Shown: positions 4,679-5,282 of the stretch, one piece after another
How positions within the stretch are numbered: the stretch's first letter is position 1
Layout of the letters: the number at the start of each line of letters is the position of its first letter
Source of the DNA: an uncultured Asticcacaulis sp.
Lineage (GTDB): Bacteria > Pseudomonadota > Alphaproteobacteria > Caulobacterales > Caulobacteraceae
Assembly (NCBI GenBank): GCA_946480525.1
Contig: CAMLLA010000292.1
Span: 1-5,282 of the forward strand
Reading direction: 5' to 3'
Length of the DNA: 5,282 nt
Program-made: the position numbers and the translations under genes
The notes under the pieces: model-generated
Databases searched by the model: none
Seen by the model: only the letters and a program-made list of their open reading frames with translations
What the model was told of the DNA's origin: nothing

Positions 4679-5282
4679 TTATGCGGTTTCTTTTGCTTTC
4701 GCGGCTTCGCGCGCGGCCAGGAAGGTTTTTTCCAGAAGGCCGATCGCCTCGCGCGCCTCGTCCTCGGTGACATTGAGCGGCGGCAGCAGACGGACGCAGT
4801 TGTCCGAACCGCCGGCGATCAAAAGGCCGTTGTCGCGGGCCAGGGTCATGATCTCGCGGTTGTTCGGCTTGACCTTGATACCGACCAGCAGCCCCTTGCC
4901 GCGCACATCCTCGATCATGTCGGGATAGGCGTCGCGCAAACCGGCCAGTTGCTGACGCAGATAGCCGGAAACGCGATTGACGTTGTCGAGCAGTTCGGGA
5001 CGGACGATCTCGTTGAACGCCGCCTGACCGACTGCCATGGCCAGCGGATTGCCGCCGAAGGTCGAGCCGTGGGCGCCGACGGTCATGCCCGCTGCCGCAT
5101 CGCGCGTGGCCAGGCAGGCGCCGACCGGGAAACCGCCGCCCAGCGCCTTGGCGACCGTCATGACGTCGGGTTCGACGCCCGAATACTCATAGGCCCAAAG
5201 CTTGCCGGTCCGGCCCATGCCGCACTGGATCTCGTCGAAGATCAGCAACAGACCATTGGCATCACACAGGTCACGCAGCATC
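4679..5282 (-). CDS. argD: Acetylornithine aminotransferase (C-terminal half; 5' end missing)
   Basis: A PLP-dependent class III aminotransferase that converts N-acetylglutamate semialdehyde and glutamate to N-acetylornithine and 2-oxoglutarate in the cytoplasm; ArgD enzymes often also serve as the diaminopimelate-pathway succinyl-DAP aminotransferase. About 200 residues are visible, half of the usual roughly 400, and the frame continues past base 5282, so the first visible Met is internal. Counting from that Met, DEIQCGMGRTGK (16-27) contains the Asp that contacts the PLP ring nitrogen, TVAKALGGGFPVGA (42-55) contains the Schiff-base lysine at 45, and HGSTFGGNPLA (71-81) is the phosphate-side motif. 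DNCVRLLPPLN towards the C-terminus carries the conserved substrate-side arginine. The end is intact (TAA at 4681-4679). DEIQCGMGRTGK and the neighbouring argF favour ArgD over ornithine or GABA aminotransferases, which share the fold. It is the upstream gene of the presumed argD-argF operon; its promoter and start lie outside the window. Confidence 0.93.
   Translation of the reverse strand, partial: MLRDLCDANGLLLIFDEIQCGMGRTGKLWAYEYSGVEPDVMTVAKALGGGFPVGACLATRDAAAGMTVGAHGSTFGGNPLAMAVGQAAFNEIVRPELLDNVNRVSGYLRQQLAGLRDAYPDMIEDVRGKGLLVGIKVKPNNREIMTLARDNGLLIAGGSDNCVRLLPPLNVTEDEAREAIGLLEKTFLAAREAAKAKETA

Noticed and set aside
4558..4770. 70-codon plus-strand open frame across the GC-rich element
   Set aside because: It is a translation of palindromic repeat DNA that runs into the antisense of argD. 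Such frames are common false gene calls.

Overview
This window comes from a GC-rich alphaproteobacterium, most likely a stalked or prosthecate member of the Caulobacterales. The assignment rests on a PodJ-type polarity protein, a CtrA-like operator and GANTC (CcrM-type) site in front of it, and an argD-argF pair. A Caulobacter or Asticcacaulis relative fits, but I cannot name the genus from sequence alone.

Layout. Bases 1-3040 (minus strand) are one uninterrupted 1013-codon reading frame: the N-terminal and middle parts of a PodJ-like polar localization factor. It has a conserved N-terminal motif, a very long coiled coil, an acidic/proline-rich linker, one transmembrane segment and three 36-residue Sel1 repeats; the C-terminus lies beyond base 1. 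Bases 3041-3254 are a comparatively AT-rich divergent control region. It holds a good sigma-70-type promoter for podJ, a CtrA-like box overlapping its -35, a possible DnaA box, a GANTC site abutting the Shine-Dalgarno, and a short palindrome near the next gene. Bases 3255-3485 (plus strand) encode a small two-helix membrane protein of unknown function. Bases 3486-3604, between convergent genes, hold a strong hairpin. Bases 3605-4543 (minus strand) encode ornithine carbamoyltransferase (argF). Bases 4544-4678 hold a GC-rich multi-hairpin element that looks like a dispersed intergenic repeat. Bases 4679-5282 (minus strand) are the C-terminal two hundred codons of acetylornithine aminotransferase (argD).

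How the genes work together. argD and argF lie in the same direction, and their products act in the same arginine pathway: ArgD makes N-acetylornithine, and ArgF carbamoylates ornithine to citrulline. They may be co-transcribed across the hairpin element. podJ is a separate, probably cell-cycle-controlled unit. The small membrane gene is divergent from podJ and convergent with argF.

I see no mobile element, CRISPR array, defence system, tRNA or rRNA here, and no evidence of an undescribed multi-gene system. The parts most worth a second look are the podJ control region, the long PodJ cytoplasmic part, the unnamed small membrane protein and the two structured intergenic regions.
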